Source of the DNA: Tetrastigma voinierianum
Lineage: Eukaryota; Streptophyta; Magnoliopsida; Vitales; Vitaceae
Assembly: GCA_016808115.1 (NCBI GenBank)
Contig: JAEQBH010001846.1
Location: 186,001-250,000, forward strand
Direction of reading: 5' to 3'
Length of the DNA: 64,000 bases
The notes under the pieces were generated by a model. It saw nothing but the letters and a program-made list of their open reading frames with translations, searched no databases and had not been told where the DNA came from. The translations under genes were made by a program, and so were the position numbers. This document shows, piece after piece, positions 1 through 12,235 of this stretch. Every line of letters begins with the position of its first letter. Positions within the stretch are counted from its first letter, which is position 1.

Positions 1-810
1 ATACAATTTATTCAACAATTTCCAACTCAAACACCCCAGCGGTCGGGTGCGGTCATGCAATTTGTCAATGTTCTAAAATTCCACATTTCGGTCCTAAGTT
101 TTGGGGCCAGATCAAGCGTTCGATGAGCCTCAAACCATTTGAAACATTATAAAACACTTAAATAAAATTACTTAAAACCCAAGTAAGATAAATCCCTGCC
201 TCTCGGGTTTATCGAAAACTCCCAAACCGAGGAGTCCGCGCGTTGTCTCTCAGCGTAGAAACTGACCTTCCTTCTTTACTCAGAAGAATTGAGGATGGTC
301 GGGATTGCGAAATTTAGAGAAGTCTCTCTCTCTCTAAAAGAAAATCGCCATTGTAGCCTACTGCATCTAATTCCTCTTCCTCTCAAGTTTTCTCCTTTTG
401 ATATTTGAAGAGACGACACTATTCCCTGTTTTGGCATATTATCATTTATTCATTTTCTAAAATGATCATTTTGTCCCCAAGCTTTGGATTTTCGCCATTT
501 GGCACTATCTCGACCGTCCATTTCCATCGTCTCTCTACCCATGCACATTATGTAACATGAGTACATGTTATATGTGACTTTTGTCACATCAGATTTTGTT
601 TTCCGGCACCCGATACTCGATGCCTCGGCGCGTGTAAATTTCGTTGTCACCGGAATTCCACGGTCGGCGTGGTAGCTAGATTTCGTGAGACGATTCCAAC
701 GGTGAAATCTGTTTCGTCATCCGAGATCTAGAGAATAAATTTCGGATTTTTTTTTACCAAAATTACGATTTTACCATTTTTCCAAAAATTGAAATTTCTT
801 GGGTCTTACA
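1..810 (-). repeat. Element A 3' LTR, partial
   Basis: The sequence aligns with 14760-15550 (shared start atttattcaacaatttcc, shared purine-pyrimidine tracts, same right end). Its minus-strand start is TGTAAGACCC at 810-801. About 1.1 kb of the LTR lies left of the window. The two copies differ by many short indels, mostly missing bases, as well as substitutions. Confidence 0.88.
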
Positions 811-1063
811 TTCTCCCCTCCTTAAAAGGAATTTCGTCCCGAAATTCTAGACAATCAAGACACTCACATGCATATGCAACGTGCACTATACCATGCATGT
901 AAATTCGACTAAACCACGTACCTTCATCCCTAAACAAGAAGGGATAGGTGGCCCGTATCGTGTCATCGCACTCCCACGTTGACTCCTCCACTCCATAGTG
1001 TCGCCATAGCACCCTCACTAGCCTCACGGTCTTGCGTCGTAAAACCTGATCGCGGCTATCCAA
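806..1063 (-). pseudogene. Element A integrase C-terminus and chromodomain-like tail
   Basis: An uninterrupted 85-codon minus-strand frame carries the motif DSRDQVLRRKTVRLVRVLW followed by GVEESTWE and YPFLF. This matches the C-terminal chromodomain-like module of Tekay/Del elements, which in other chromoviruses targets integration to marked chromatin. The same motif occurs at 28853-29230 (element K). The frame ends in a TAA formed by the first bases of the LTR (TGTAA), so coding sequence overlaps the LTR by a few bases. The frame is still open although the rest of pol is broken. Confidence 0.82.
811..823 (-). other. Element A polypurine tract
   Basis: On the minus strand AAGGAGGGGAGAA lies immediately before the LTR start TGTAAGACCC. 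This is the expected position of the plus-strand DNA synthesis primer of an LTR retrotransposon. Confidence 0.8.
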
Positions 1064-2150
1064 AATGCATACTGGTCCCTCCTCGAAGGTCCCATAAGTG
1101 TCAACCTCAATCTGTCCCTAATCCACTACATGAGTTGGATCTGGTGTATACTTCCGGAGCATGAAGACGTGAAACACCCAGTGGTTTTTGACATCTTTGG
1201 GCGATGTCTGCCGTGCCTTCGTGCCTATCCTCTCGGTATCTCGAAGGCTCGATAAACCTCGGCGATAACTCTCTCGCTTAATCGAACCTAACCACTCCTC
1301 TCTTGAGCATCACCAGCCAAGAAGGCGTGATCCGACCTCGAACTCTAGGGTCGGCGTCGCGTATCTACATAGCTCTTACGCACACTCTGGCGGAGTGAAA
1401 ATATTTGTCGTATCAAGCTCGCCTTCTGCGAGGTGTCTCTAATCCAGATCGGGACCCCGGTGATGGAACTCTCTCCCACCTCGGTCAAATATAGCGGTGA
1501 CTGCATGGCCTCCTTACAATGCCTCATATGGTGCCATGCGGCGCCTTTCATGATGCTTGTTGTTGTAGGCGAATTCCACTAAGGTAAGTGCTCTTCCAGC
1601 TACGATGATCCGGGGCCATGCTCGCGGCATGTCCTCCCAACACACCATATAGTCATCTCGGGCGACCATACGTCTAAAGGGGTGAAGAATTTGTACTCAT
1701 CGTCGGTAGGTGTGCCCGTAGCCTTTTGGAAACTCTTCTGAAGTCTTGTAGTAAACCTGGGATTACTATCTGAACACTATGGATACTGGTACTCCATGTA
1801 GCCGGACTATCTCTCGAATGTACAACTGGTAGAATCTCTCCAATGTGAAGGTCATCCGCCGCATTTACTCCGATATGCGGAACCGTGGTAGGTCCACTAT
1901 CACCCCATCTTTGCGTCATGCCTGTTCGCGTCAGAAGCCCGAGTGGGTATGAAGTCCGTCGTGGCGTGCTCAGCTTCGCTCATTCCCTCCCAATGGCTGA
2001 AGTAACCTGGCGGCCACGGTGTTCGGCCTTAACCTGGCACGACACGTGAGACATCGTCAGACAAAGTCACGTGTCTCTTCATTCGACTCGATGTCTGTGA
2101 CGAAGATCGCAGTGCGTGCCGTGCCACGGATGCAGCCAGTCGAAGCGATG
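1064..2150 (-). pseudogene. Element A integrase, degenerate
   Basis: Minus-strand remnants of integrase lie between RNase H and the chromodomain. Near 1995-2070 there are traces of the HHCC zinc-binding module (CLTCQQ-like, then HQRPAGLLQP-like). Around 1500-1600 there are traces of the EFAYNNS and APYEALYG block seen more clearly in element K. No frame longer than about 80 codons survives. The family function is insertion of the cDNA copy into the genome; this copy cannot encode it as written. Confidence 0.65.
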
Positions 2151-2430
2151 AGACTCATACAGAATCTCCTCTCTCCAGGCTCGATTCGATTGGGGAGACC
2201 CTTCCCCCGAGTCCTCTATCTGAGACTACCATCCTTGTGGATGGTCCAGCCCTCGTCACACAATACTGTTGTGCAGGTCACGATGGGCACTATCTCTGCG
2301 TCCTGCCCTTGGGACTAGATCACTCTGCTCCAACGAGACGTTGGCCCAGCCACTAAACTCCCAGCGTTAGTAGATGCGCTCCAGCATCGCCTTGTTGTCC
2401 CATAGTCTCGAGCATTTGCCCTCGAGAAGG

Positions 2431-2802
2431 CTATACGGCCAGCGCTCCTCGTGACTTAGGTAGTACATCAACTACCACATCTGCCTTACCAAGATGGTAA
2501 TGCAAAGTGAAGTCGTAATCCTCTAGGAACTCCATCCATCTACGTTGCCTCATGTTGAGGTCCCGCTGCGTGAAAATATACTTCAGACTTTTGTGGTTTG
2601 AGTACACCTCTAACTCCTCGCCATATAAGTAGTGGCGCGAATCATTAAAGGCGAGACTGCGGCCGCCAACTCCATGTCGGTGTGTGGGAGTAGTGCTCAT
2701 GATTCTTGATTGGCCAGGAACCATAGCTGTTACCCTCCGGTGCATCAAAACACATCGATCCCAGGCCCTCGAGGCATCACAATACATTATGCCCTTGTCC
2801 AC
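2431..2802 (-). pseudogene. Element A RNase H domain
   Basis: A 123-codon minus-strand frame contains HYLYGEELEVYSNHKSLKYI, then QRDLNMRQRRWMEFLEDYDF and HYHLGKADVVVD. These match the gypsy RNase H region (YLYG...F/YTDHKSLKYIF, RRWMEFLEDYDF, YHPGKANVVAD). The usual D of TDHKSL is N here (SNHKSL). RNase H removes the RNA template during reverse transcription. This is the longest readable block of element A pol. Confidence 0.85.
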
Positions 2803-3832
2803 AATCAGGGACTATCAAGATAGAGGCCCCAGAAGTAAGTCTCCTCTTTAGCTCACAGAATGCCTCCTCTGTCAGTCATCCCGTCAAACTTGACCTCCTT
2901 GCAGATTGACCTCGTCATCAGGTCTTTATACGGAGAAATCCGCCAGTAAGATCTCATGTAGTACCCGGCTAATCCCAAGAAGCTGCATTATCTCGAAAGC
3001 GACTTGGCACTCGTCATCATGGCCTCGACCTTCTGCGGGTCCAGCGACCACGCGTCTTTTGAACACCACGTGTCCCGAAATCTCACCTCGATGGCTAAAC
3101 TGCGCTCCCAGAACTTGGCGTGGTGATGGTCTCTCGGCAGCGCCAATACAATCCTCGAGATGATACTCATGCACGCTCGGTAGGTAGATCAAATGTCATC
3201 CACGAAGACTACGACAAGCGATCCAAATAGGGTTGGAATACCCTATGCATGGGGAATCCATGAATCTTTGTTAGGCGCGTCGTCGATCAAGGGCATCACG
3301 AAGTAAACTCAAAGTGCCCATAGCAGCGTCCCTAGCGTCTTAGGGATATCTGTCTCCCTAGCCCTCGGTCTGATGGTAACCGGTGCGAAGATCTATCTTG
3401 GAGTAGACTCGCTCCTCTCATTGATCAAGCAAATCATCAATCACGGTAATAGATGCAGATTCTTGATCGTAACCACTGTTCAGTATATGATCAATGCACG
3501 GTCGAAAGGGTCTGTCACTTCTTCTTAGCAAATAGTAGGGCGCCCATGGTGAAGTGCTCGGTCTAATGAACTGCTGTCCAGTAGCTCTTGTAGGCCCGGA
3601 CTCATTTGAGTTCTAACGGCTTCAGCCCAGGTGTCATCTGTGCGGAGTTATAGAGATGGGGCGAGAAGTACCGAGTGTAGCTTCGATCACAGAAGTACGT
3701 CCATCTTGGAGGCAATCCCGGTAGCTCATCCGGAAAAACATCCACATACTCGCATACTACTCGAGGTAGATTTAAGTCCGGTCTCACCTCGTCCTCTAGG
3801 GTAAGGCTTGCTAGCCAGCAGCTAGCGTCCAT
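2803..3832 (-). pseudogene. Element A reverse transcriptase, degenerate
   Basis: The N-terminal part (3602-3832) reads as the linker before RT: VVCEYVDVFPDELPGLPP. The catalytic FVDD motif can be read on the minus strand at 3195-3206 (TTC GTG GAT GAC). Between them the RT fingers and palm are present only as scattered, frameshifted pieces. It sits between protease (upstream) and RNase H (downstream), the normal gypsy order. Confidence 0.75.
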
Positions 3833-4471
3833 GACACTGAATCATACCTTTGTCACAGGCGAAATATCATCTTGTCCCCTAAAAAACCTGTTTCTGATGC
3901 AGATCCTGGCGTGTGAGGCGGTAACCCTCCCTCGCTCACAATCGATATTGACCACATGGTATCGGTAATCCATCCCAGGATGACGTCGAACTATGACATG
4001 TCCATGATCCTCAAGTCCATTGTGGAAGTGAGTCCACGAGATCTCCTAACTCGCAACCCGCGACATAGCAAAAACCCTATCCTCGCCACCACCCAATCAC
4101 AGGGGAGAACTCACATACAAAGGCTCCTCTAAGGTCTGACCTTTGGCCAACTCTATCTGGCTGATGCGTGATGAATGAATGCGGCCTTGCGAGAATCAGA
4201 TAACGCGCTCTTCTTGTAGGCGAGATAGCAAAGCATTCGCACGTATATGTTTGATGTCTTGACTCGGCTGCGGTGGAGTCGTAGACAAGCTGAACCCACG
4301 ATGTCCTTGCCTATGGGCCTGCGATCCTCACGCCTCTACATGTCGGCCTCTCGGGCATGCACAGTGAAATGAGGTGCCCGTATGGCTCCACGGCCCGAGG
4401 CGCTCATGCAGCTGTCTTAGTCTTGTGGAGAGACATCTTTGTATCATCTCGCTCACGCTCTTGGCCCGGGA
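3833..4471 (-). pseudogene. Element A aspartic protease region
   Basis: Minus-strand reading gives LYVSSPV near 4120, then traces of the CELGDLVDSL and SWTC...WDGLPI block, which match the gypsy protease (PLYVSTPVG..., ...DLIVLDMSEFDVILGMDWL). The active-site region near 4170-4205 reads DSRKAAFIHH where families have DSGA.HSFI, so the catalytic triad is altered unless the bases are wrong. It is cut on its upstream side by solo LTR B1 at 4472. Confidence 0.65.
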
Positions 4472-7400
4472 TGTAAACCCGAGCTTATTGAATGTTATAA
4501 TAGTAGTTTTTGAGGCGATTTGAGGTCCGATGATAGCGGCGAGGTGGCTTAGAATTTAGAGCGCTCTGGGGCGTCATTTGGGCGTGAAGTGGAATTTTTA
4601 GAAAATTGGCAGGGTCTTGCTGAGAATAGTGATTTTTCTTATTATGTCAGGGATGGAAGGGGTTGCAAAGATTTTAAGAAATTTCCAGTTCCTATGACTT
4701 TTGGGCGATATTTAAGAGAAGAAAAGGAGATTTAAGTGAATAGTGATTTCGATTTGAGAGTCGGGCCTGTATTTGAAATTTTTCGGAAATTAGGCAGAAA
4801 ATACGAAAATGTCAGAAAGAAATAATCATAGAGTCCTAACGAAGTGAAAGCGGTCAGTTTGGATGGTTTCAAGCGTCCAGAGATATGGTCGGATAATAAT
4901 ACATGTCCGGGATTACTTGATTTTAATGATTTCATCCGATTTTGGTGATTCCAGTGGAATCCACTTTGTGAAGAATTTACTTAGAATATTTCATGGTCAA
5001 TTTGAAGTTTAGACGACCATAGAATATTTTTGACGTTTAATCGGTATAAAAGCAGTCTAAGGCGAAAATGAATAAAAATATGATAAAATGGAGATATTTT
5101 CTTGTGAGAGCCAATCAAAACATTTCTTAATGGCTAAGTTAGGGTTTGTGACTCATTAAAATGGACCAATGAGATTCATGGGCTCAAATGCAATTTTGGC
5201 AAAGTGTAGGTTAAAAAGCTAAGTTCAAGGGACTTAATTGCAATTGTGGCAAGTGTGAGGGTCAAAGTCTAAATTCAAAAAGATGAACTTTGCTCAAATA
5301 GAGGAAACTGGAGTCGTAGAGAGAAAAGGGAAGAAAGAAGAAAGGGAAGAAAAGAGAAAGGAGGGAGAAAACCGTGGCCAAGGGGAGCAAGGTGAGGTGT
5401 GATTATTTTTTCTCTTCTTCAAGCTCCAAATGTCTGAAGTGGAATCAGAGAAGTAAGGAAAACCAAAACAAGTAAGTTTATAATGGTGGGAAAAGTTGGA
5501 TTTTGATGTTTCCATACTTAATGCTGATTTTCTTTGTATGGATGGTAGAATGGGGTATTTGAGGATGAATCATGATGATTTTGATAGAAAATTGAGAAAG
5601 AAATGAATTAGGTTAGGGTTTGAAAAATCAAGTGAGTGAATGGTTAGGGTTTGATGTTGAATTTTGGATGATATGTTGAAATTGGTTAGGGATTTATGAA
5701 ATTGAGGTATAATGTATTGGAATTGGTTAGAAAAGAAAAGGATTTGAATTGAGGGCATTAAGATCATGTTGTAAAATAAAGGGAATGCTGTCAAAATTTC
5801 TGTAAAACCCTTGTTTTTGTTTTGGCTATAGATTAAGTTATAATTATTCAAATGAATTGATTTCAATTGGTAAAGAACCATAAGAGATAGGGCTACAAAT
5901 GTATAGAAGGGACCAAGAGCAAATTGTAGCTCTAAGGCTCCCAAATACGGACTGAAGGTGAGCTCGTGTAGCTCACTGGTGCTCTGTTTTGGGTATGGTT
6001 GTAGTGTTTGGCCATAAGTGGAGTTTCACTCATCAAATTGAGTGATTCAAAATTATGGGTAAATAGACTTATAGGGAAAAAAATTTATATGAAGGAAGTG
6101 CATACAGTGTAACCCCAAAGTGCCATAAAATTTATCAAAGTGGACACATGTGCAGATTCTGTTTTAATTAGTCATCTAGATGTAAAATACAACTTGAGTT
6201 TTGGTGATCCAAATTGGGTGATTCAATTGGAGAAAAACATTAAACCATACTTCAAATGAGTGAAGAAACCATTTCCAATTTGAGTTAGATCCCTTAAATC
6301 AAGGATAATAGTAGGTGATTCGATTAGGTTAACCAAGTTGGCATCAGCGTCGTAACTTGTGTTATGTGATTGAGGATTTAAGGAATTTTAAATTGAAAAT
6401 TTAAAGAGATGTCATTGGATATATAAAGGGATGATCTGGAGAGTTTCATAATTTTTTAAGACCGTTTGAATAATTTTTGAGTCATAAAGTCTATAGAGTA
6501 TTGTTGAAAAAAGGTTGGCTAAAATGAGTGGTTTTTTTAGTGCTTAAGGGTAATTTGTTCATTTGGCTTTAAATAAATGTGTATGGTGGATTAAAATGGA
6601 AGTTATGATTAATGTGTAGTTGTGGTTTTCTTGAAAAAGGTGAAAAGGACTATCGGACGGAAGCGGGAATTGACGGAATGGCCCGGAATTGATGGCTGTG
6701 AGTGTAAAACTAATATTTTGAAAATTGAGTTTTACTAGGTAAATGATTTTAATGTGAAAAGGAAAAGATTAATAAATGTTTATATATGGATATCCATAGA
6801 ATGTAGCAAATGTATAAATGTTTACTTTGCCTAAATATATGTATTTATATTAAATGTTTATATATGTATGCATATGTTAGGCATTATGGAAGTTTAAAAA
6901 TGTGTAAGAATGCATATGTATGTTGCATATATATGTGTTTAATGATAAGTAAAAGGGTTTAAATGGATTTATAAATGTATTTTTTGAAGAAAGAGTGAAT
7001 GATTTTAATGTTAAAATGAAAAGTTTAATGTAAATGTTTATATATGTATGTGTATATGTTAAGGCGTATGGAAGTTTAAAAATGTGTAGAATCGTAAAGT
7101 ATAAATGATAAAGTAAAAGTTTTAAATGAATTTATAAATGTATTTGGAAGAAAGGTTTTTCTTGTGGTTACCTAACCTATATATTTATGAATGATATTGG
7201 CGAGGTACCTTAAGCGGTGTAAGGATTTAGGGGTAAAGTTATAGGTTACTAAAGCTGAGGGAGAGAAATAGGTGTTTAGAGTAATATCATTGCGTGATAG
7301 GTGCTATAGTGGAACCTTATACAGCGTGAGTTCTCGCGCGTAGTGGTTATGGCCCGAATATTATTTGTCCCTCACCGTCGATGCCGGAAACTATTGTTCG

Positions 7401-8165
7401 GTGTGTTTGTTCCACAGGTTCCATAAGAAGAAAGAAGAAGAAGAAAGAAGAAAAAAGTTTAAAGGCATAAATGGATTTTAAATGTATAAGTATGTATTAC
7501 TTTGATATATCTTTTGAAAATGTTATATTAATGAAAATATGCACTCCTTTGGGCTCCTTTGGCGTCATTACGTTTCATATGTTTAAAAAACCATTTTCGA
7601 GGCAAGAACAGTCTTGTAGGTAGGGCGTCCCCATCTTGCGATGGAATTGACGAAATCGAGAACGACGTTGTGAAGCTGCATTGTATAAATGTTTTCATAT
7701 TGTATATGTTCGAATATTTTGTCATGTCTCTCCTGCATATGGATATATTTTGAAAAGGAACTACTTAGGCGGTCGGCTTAAGTCCGGCTCAAGCCCAATC
7801 TTTTTATAACACTGTGCATGGAATTGAAGAAGTTTTGAATGTTTTGATGATTTAAAATGAATAAATGTATATGAGTTATATATTGTGTTGATTAAATTTG
7901 TGGACGAGGAGTCCTAAAACGAAAGTTGAAAGTGGAAGATTAGAAGGGTTTTAAATGCTTATACAGGCATTTGTAAATTGGGAAAGTCCGAGAAAAGCAG
8001 GAGAAACTCTGACGATATTATGAAAATCAAGTGTTTCAGAAAAAGAAAAGAGAAAAAATATTTTACCACTTAGCTTCCAGCATTATTTTCTAAAGATATG
8101 TTAAGGATTGTAAGGGGTTATTCCATGGATTTTATTTATTGTTTTAGGGAAAAGTTTCTATATTC
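4472..8165 (+). repeat. B1: very long solo LTR (~3.7 kb) of the B/F family, inserted in element A
   Basis: It starts TGTAAACCCGAG with ...ATAATAGTAGTTTTTGAGG, matching B2 (8646) and F (minus strand from 45409). Internal landmarks are shared with B2 in the same order: a GA-rich tract (~5310-5400), then a GCCATAA...GAGTGATTCAA...ATAGACTT block (~6010-6080, compare 9495-9560 in B2). Element A gag resumes on both sides. No internal coding region belongs to it. The right edge is approximate, and I could not confirm a target duplication (left flank CGGGA). Reading frames in it are low-complexity and unlikely to be genes. Confidence 0.65.
6735..7155 (+). repeat. Diverged tandem repeats within B1
   Basis: The unit AATGTTTATATATG...TATGGAAGTTTAAAAATGTGTAGAA...TTTATAAATGTATTT occurs about twice to three times. 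The block starting GATTTTAATGT recurs at 6742 and 7001, and TATGGAAGTTTAAAAATGTG at ~6893 and ~7068. Confidence 0.6.
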
Positions 8166-8645
8166 ATTGGAGTGCGGGAGGGAATCCCCCTCGGGTTCGT
8201 GAGGTTAATCGGGTGGGATCCTTCAAGCCATCTTTGTCCCAAAACCCACAGGATCCGTCTCCCAGGGGCGTCCCTCCTCATGTGTCAGGCTTGAGCCGAT
8301 GGTAGCACACCATGCGCCACGCCTGGCGGTAACTCTCATGCATCCACTGGCCGGTTAAGGTGACTGGGACCCTCGTGAACTAGAGCTCTCTGCCTCTTTC
8401 TTTGGCTGGAAAGAGGCGACTCTCCTTCCTCTTGCTACCTTTTCATCCCAGGAGTGCTCAGACATCCTCTATCTCTCTCTCTATGGTCGGGGTTGTCCCG
8501 ACCATGCAGAATCCATCCTCCTGTAGGCAAGTCCTACAATCTAGCCCGACCAGGATAACTTGACCCATTCTCAAATCTCTAACCTTAGCCATGTACGCAA
8601 CACATAATCATCGACCATCGGGCTAGCTAATGAACCTAGCCACAT
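8166..8645 (-). pseudogene. Element A gag: capsid end and zinc knuckle
   Basis: A GC-rich block lies between two AT-rich solo LTRs. On the minus strand it reads VARFIS, then MAKVRDLRMGQV, then IEREIEDV and KRKES, the order of the gypsy capsid C-terminus (GRFISL...LARVRDLRDGLRLSIRGK...MAIEREIEDA...KRKES). Further on, CYH followed by P.HMRRDAP resembles a CCHC zinc knuckle with a frameshift. It continues the capsid piece at 12236-12730 and is followed, beyond B1, by the protease at 4471. This continuity shows that B1 and B2 are separate inserts. Confidence 0.72.
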
Positions 8646-10379
8646 TGTAACACCCTAAAATATACCATAGCAGTTTCCGACATGTTTAGGGTGTTTTGTA
8701 AGTGTAATTTGAATGTTCGTAGGAGTTAAATCGAAACATGGAAATGAGGACAAAATTTACAAGATTTAGGATAAAATTGTAATTTGTCCAAGAGGACTTA
8801 AAAAGTCATAAGTTAACAAGGTTGAAACCAAAATGGAAATAAGGAAAATTGAAATACAAATGGCAAGGGTTGGAGGGCTTAAAAGCAAATAAATGAAACT
8901 TAACCCAAAAATGGGTTTTTTGAGGGCTAGCAAGGCCTAGAATTATTTTGGATTTAAGACCAAAAGTGGTCTCATTTGGGGGAAGAACAAACCATGAAGG
9001 GGAAAAAGAAGAAGGAAGAGGAAGAAAGAAGAGAAGAGAAGAAAGAGGAGGAGAATCAGTAAAAGGTAGCTGAGAGCTTCATAAATCTTGATCCTTGGAA
9101 TTTTTAGGCTTTGTATGGATTAAATTGTATGTAAAAGGAGTTAGGGTTAGAACCAATGTGAAAATCTACATATTTGGATCATGTATGGGTTGTGACCCAT
9201 ATTAGAGTGTTTGGAAGGATTTCATGATACGTTTTTTGAAATAGATAAGTATTGAAAGAAGAATTGAGTAGAAAGGATTCTGAGATGAATATGAAATGGT
9301 TTTGATGTGTATGAAGTATAGAGTTGGTTTGGGATGCAAAAATATTGGAAAAATGGGAGAAAAACGCATTACGGGCATTTCGGGGGACATGTACCGGTAC
9401 ACCTTGAACATGTACGGTACACCATAGTGAACATATCTTAGGTACATGTTCGTCTGCATTGCACCTTCTCTATTATGCAGTTTTGTAATTTTTAGCCATA
9501 ACTTGCTCATTTCTTATCGATTTGAGTGATTCAAGTGGCTAATTAAAATAGACTTCAAGGAGAGACAAACATATAGAAATAAAGCATCTAAGTCTGACTC
9601 TAAGTGGCCCAAAAATTCACTCAAAGTGGGGGCCATGTGCCAGCCAATTCTGCATCAGTTTGATCATATAGTAGTCAGGGTTGTTTGGACATGCTTGATT
9701 TCGGTCTTTCGATTTGGGTAATTCCAGTTGGAGGAGCCGCCGGCATAGCCTAAATGAATACAAAAGAACCAGGGTCAGGTATGAGTTAAGCTCTGAAAAA
9801 AATAAAGGAATTCTAACATTCCTAATGTAATCAGATGGCAGACCAGTTTTGGCATGAAAATGCCGCAAGCACTAAGATTCCGAGGATAGATTGATTGGAA
9901 TGATTCCATTTCTAAAAAAATGAGCGTATCGAGGGGACAAGAATACATGAGCGATGTGTGAATACGGCCTTAACATTTCCGCAGTACCGAGCAAGGATAG
10001 CAGTGGCGAGACAGAAGCGCTAAACCACCAAAACATATGTCACGAAACACAAGGTATGATTAAGATACATTAGGAGTTTCTGAAAGGCAATGTAGACATA
10101 TATTACCTAGGACCAAGAGATGAATGAGTGGACGTCTGATTGTGCCGGTACTCTGTTAGTGCTAAGGCACTCTGTCTGATTAGTGCTTTCGACACTCTGA
10201 TTAGTACTTGGTACTCACAGTTAGTGCTAATACTACATTGATGCCCGGTACTCTTCTTTGGTGCTCTGACATCACATTACGTATTGTACCTTGGGTACTT
10301 ATTATCTTTGCGTCACCTTTCGTTTCTTATGATTGGTCAGATGATCAAACATTTATGATAAGACTACGAATAAAGAATA

Positions 10380-11420
10380 AAGTAAAGATTTGAATGTACC
10401 TATGTATACGTGCATGGTACCTCACGGGTACTCCTGTATCTGATTAATTTCTGTAGTACTTACGGGTACTCCTATATCAGTAAAATAAGTATATGTTTTG
10501 TAGTACCCACGGGTACTCTCGTATCGGTAAAACAAGTATAAGTCCAGTGGCGTACCTCTGGGTACTCATTATCGATAAAATAAGTAACAAGTCTGGTGAC
10601 ACTAGGTGCCTCAGAACAAGCGTAACTCTGAATATGATTATGATATAAACCGATAAATCCATTTGTTTTTGGATATGTTCTGAATCTATATGAATCCGGT
10701 ATATGCACCTGTTGTGATCTGTACCTGCTATGGACTAATGCCCATATCTAATATGTATCTGCATAAGTCACGATGCATTCGGAGCTTATTGTACTCGCAG
10801 TACCTTGCCCGTGAATAAAATCTTAAATCCTAGAATCGGTTTTGTAACACCCGATATAAGATCATTAAGACAAGTATATGCTCTATCACGACATGTGAAG
10901 ATCTGAAATACATGTAGAGTTACGTAATACCCGATGTAAATCCCAGTAAGACAAAAGGATACTCGTAGTATAAGTTCGAGATACAAAGTATCTACTGTAT
11001 AAAATATAAGTTACGAGTACCTACGTGTACTCCTGTATTTGATTAATTTCTGTAGTACCTACGGGTACTACTGTAACTGATTAATCTCTGTAGTACCTAC
11101 GGGTATCTCCATATAAGCTCAGGATAAGATAAGCTTCGTAGTACTCTGAGGTACTCGTATGAGTATAAGATAAGTTCGATATAAGCGCAAGTGTGTCTTG
11201 GGACATTTGAACAAGTAGTACTTACGGGTACTCCCGTATAAGAATAAGTTCCACAATACCAGTATATGTTCCGTAATCTTTGTGATACCTACGGGTACCT
11301 CTGAACAAGTGTAAACTCCGTAGGATAAGTATAAGTTCTGTAAACTCCTACGGGAAATCTGAGATAGATATAAGTACCAATACGTGTTTAAGTACCTTTG
11401 TATAAGCATAAGTTCTGTAA
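10380..11420 (+). repeat. Minisatellite-like block inside B2 (TAC-GGGTACTC units)
   Basis: Diverged units of the form GTAGTACCTACGGGTACTCC followed by 25-40 bases of TGTATCTGATTAATTTCTG or TCGGTAAAACAAGTATAAG recur about ten times (e.g. ~10425, 10457, 10502, 11050, 11090, 11218). F has a related TGTACTGTTCATGTAC-rich block at the equivalent place. Confidence 0.7.
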
Positions 11421-11429
11421 CTCCTATGG

Positions 11430-11720
11430 GAGATCAAAATAAGTATAAGCTTGAGATAAGTATAAGTATATGTATAAGCTCAGTACAGCATACAAGAAAT
11501 CTGAATAATTATAAGATCTGAATAAGAATAAGTATGCTATAAGTATAAGACCCGAATAAGAATAAGTTTGCTATGAGTATAAGATCCAAATAAGGATAAG
11601 TCTGCCATAAGTGTAATTCCTGAATAAGTATAAGATCTGAATAAAAAAATTAAAGAAAAAGAGAATAAATTAAGGTTATAAGTATAAGTTACGCATAAGG
11701 ATAAGTTCTACGCTAACTCT
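11430..11720 (+). repeat. AATAAGTATAAG-type short tandem repeats inside B2
   Basis: Many copies of ATAAGTATAAG and GATCTGAATAAG in irregular tandem order. No coding content is seen. Confidence 0.65.
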
Positions 11721-12235
11721 ACGGGAGTCTGATAAACAAAAGTTTATTTATGAAGAATACTACAAGTATAAGTTCATAATATATGACCATTAAAAATTTA
11801 TATTATGCATTATTGTTTTTATGCATTAAATGTGTATATGCATAAACATATGTTTCCCACTAGCGTAAAGCTTAGCACGGGTTTTTAATCCGTGTAGGTA
11901 CGGAAGACATCACGAAGACTTCCGCTGCTTATTGGGCGGCACGCTTGTAAGGGTTCCACTTTACGTGTAGTTCAAGTGCTCACGATTTGTAAATGTAAAG
12001 AAATACAGTTTGTATTTGTAAATGGGGCTCGGTATATGTGTATAGATTTTGATACTGGGCCAGCTCCGATTGGTAGTTCTTTTGATTTGTATATAATATT
12101 TTTGATTCACATTATAAGATGTAGGCCATACCCGCAGTGCAGTTGGCTTTATAAAAAAAATCGGGTAAAAGTCTGGTATGTGGTCTCACGAACCGGTTGG
12201 ATCCGCGTCGGGTCGAGCAGGAATCGGAGTGTGAC

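Larger units (their letters stand above)
8646..12235 (+). repeat. B2: very long solo LTR (~3.6 kb) of the B/F family, inserted in element A gag
   Basis: It begins TGTAACACCCTAAAATATAC, the same terminal motif as F read on its own strand (GTAACACCCGAAATATACC). Near its end TAAAGCTTAGCACGGG and the following ...GTGTAGGTAC are shared with F at ~41170-41220, then GTCGAG...TGTGAC at 12212-12235. Capsid motifs of element A lie on both sides. It contains only non-coding sequence, including two minisatellite-like blocks. The left flank is CACAT; I found no matching copy on the right, so the exact right edge is uncertain. Confidence 0.72.

Noticed and set aside
5570..5944. 124-codon minus-strand frame in B1
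   Set aside because: AT-rich LTR sequence, no family motif, and no related frame in B2 or F.
11119..11409. 96-codon frame with repeated Tyr/Leu/Ser
   Set aside because: Read-through of the B2 minisatellite.
4472..12235. B1 and B2 as the two LTRs of one plus-strand element with a 480-bp interior
   Set aside because: The 8166-8645 segment reads on the minus strand as capsid end and zinc knuckle, continuing element A gag from 12236 and leading to the protease at 4471. B1 and B2 are therefore independent inserts in A.
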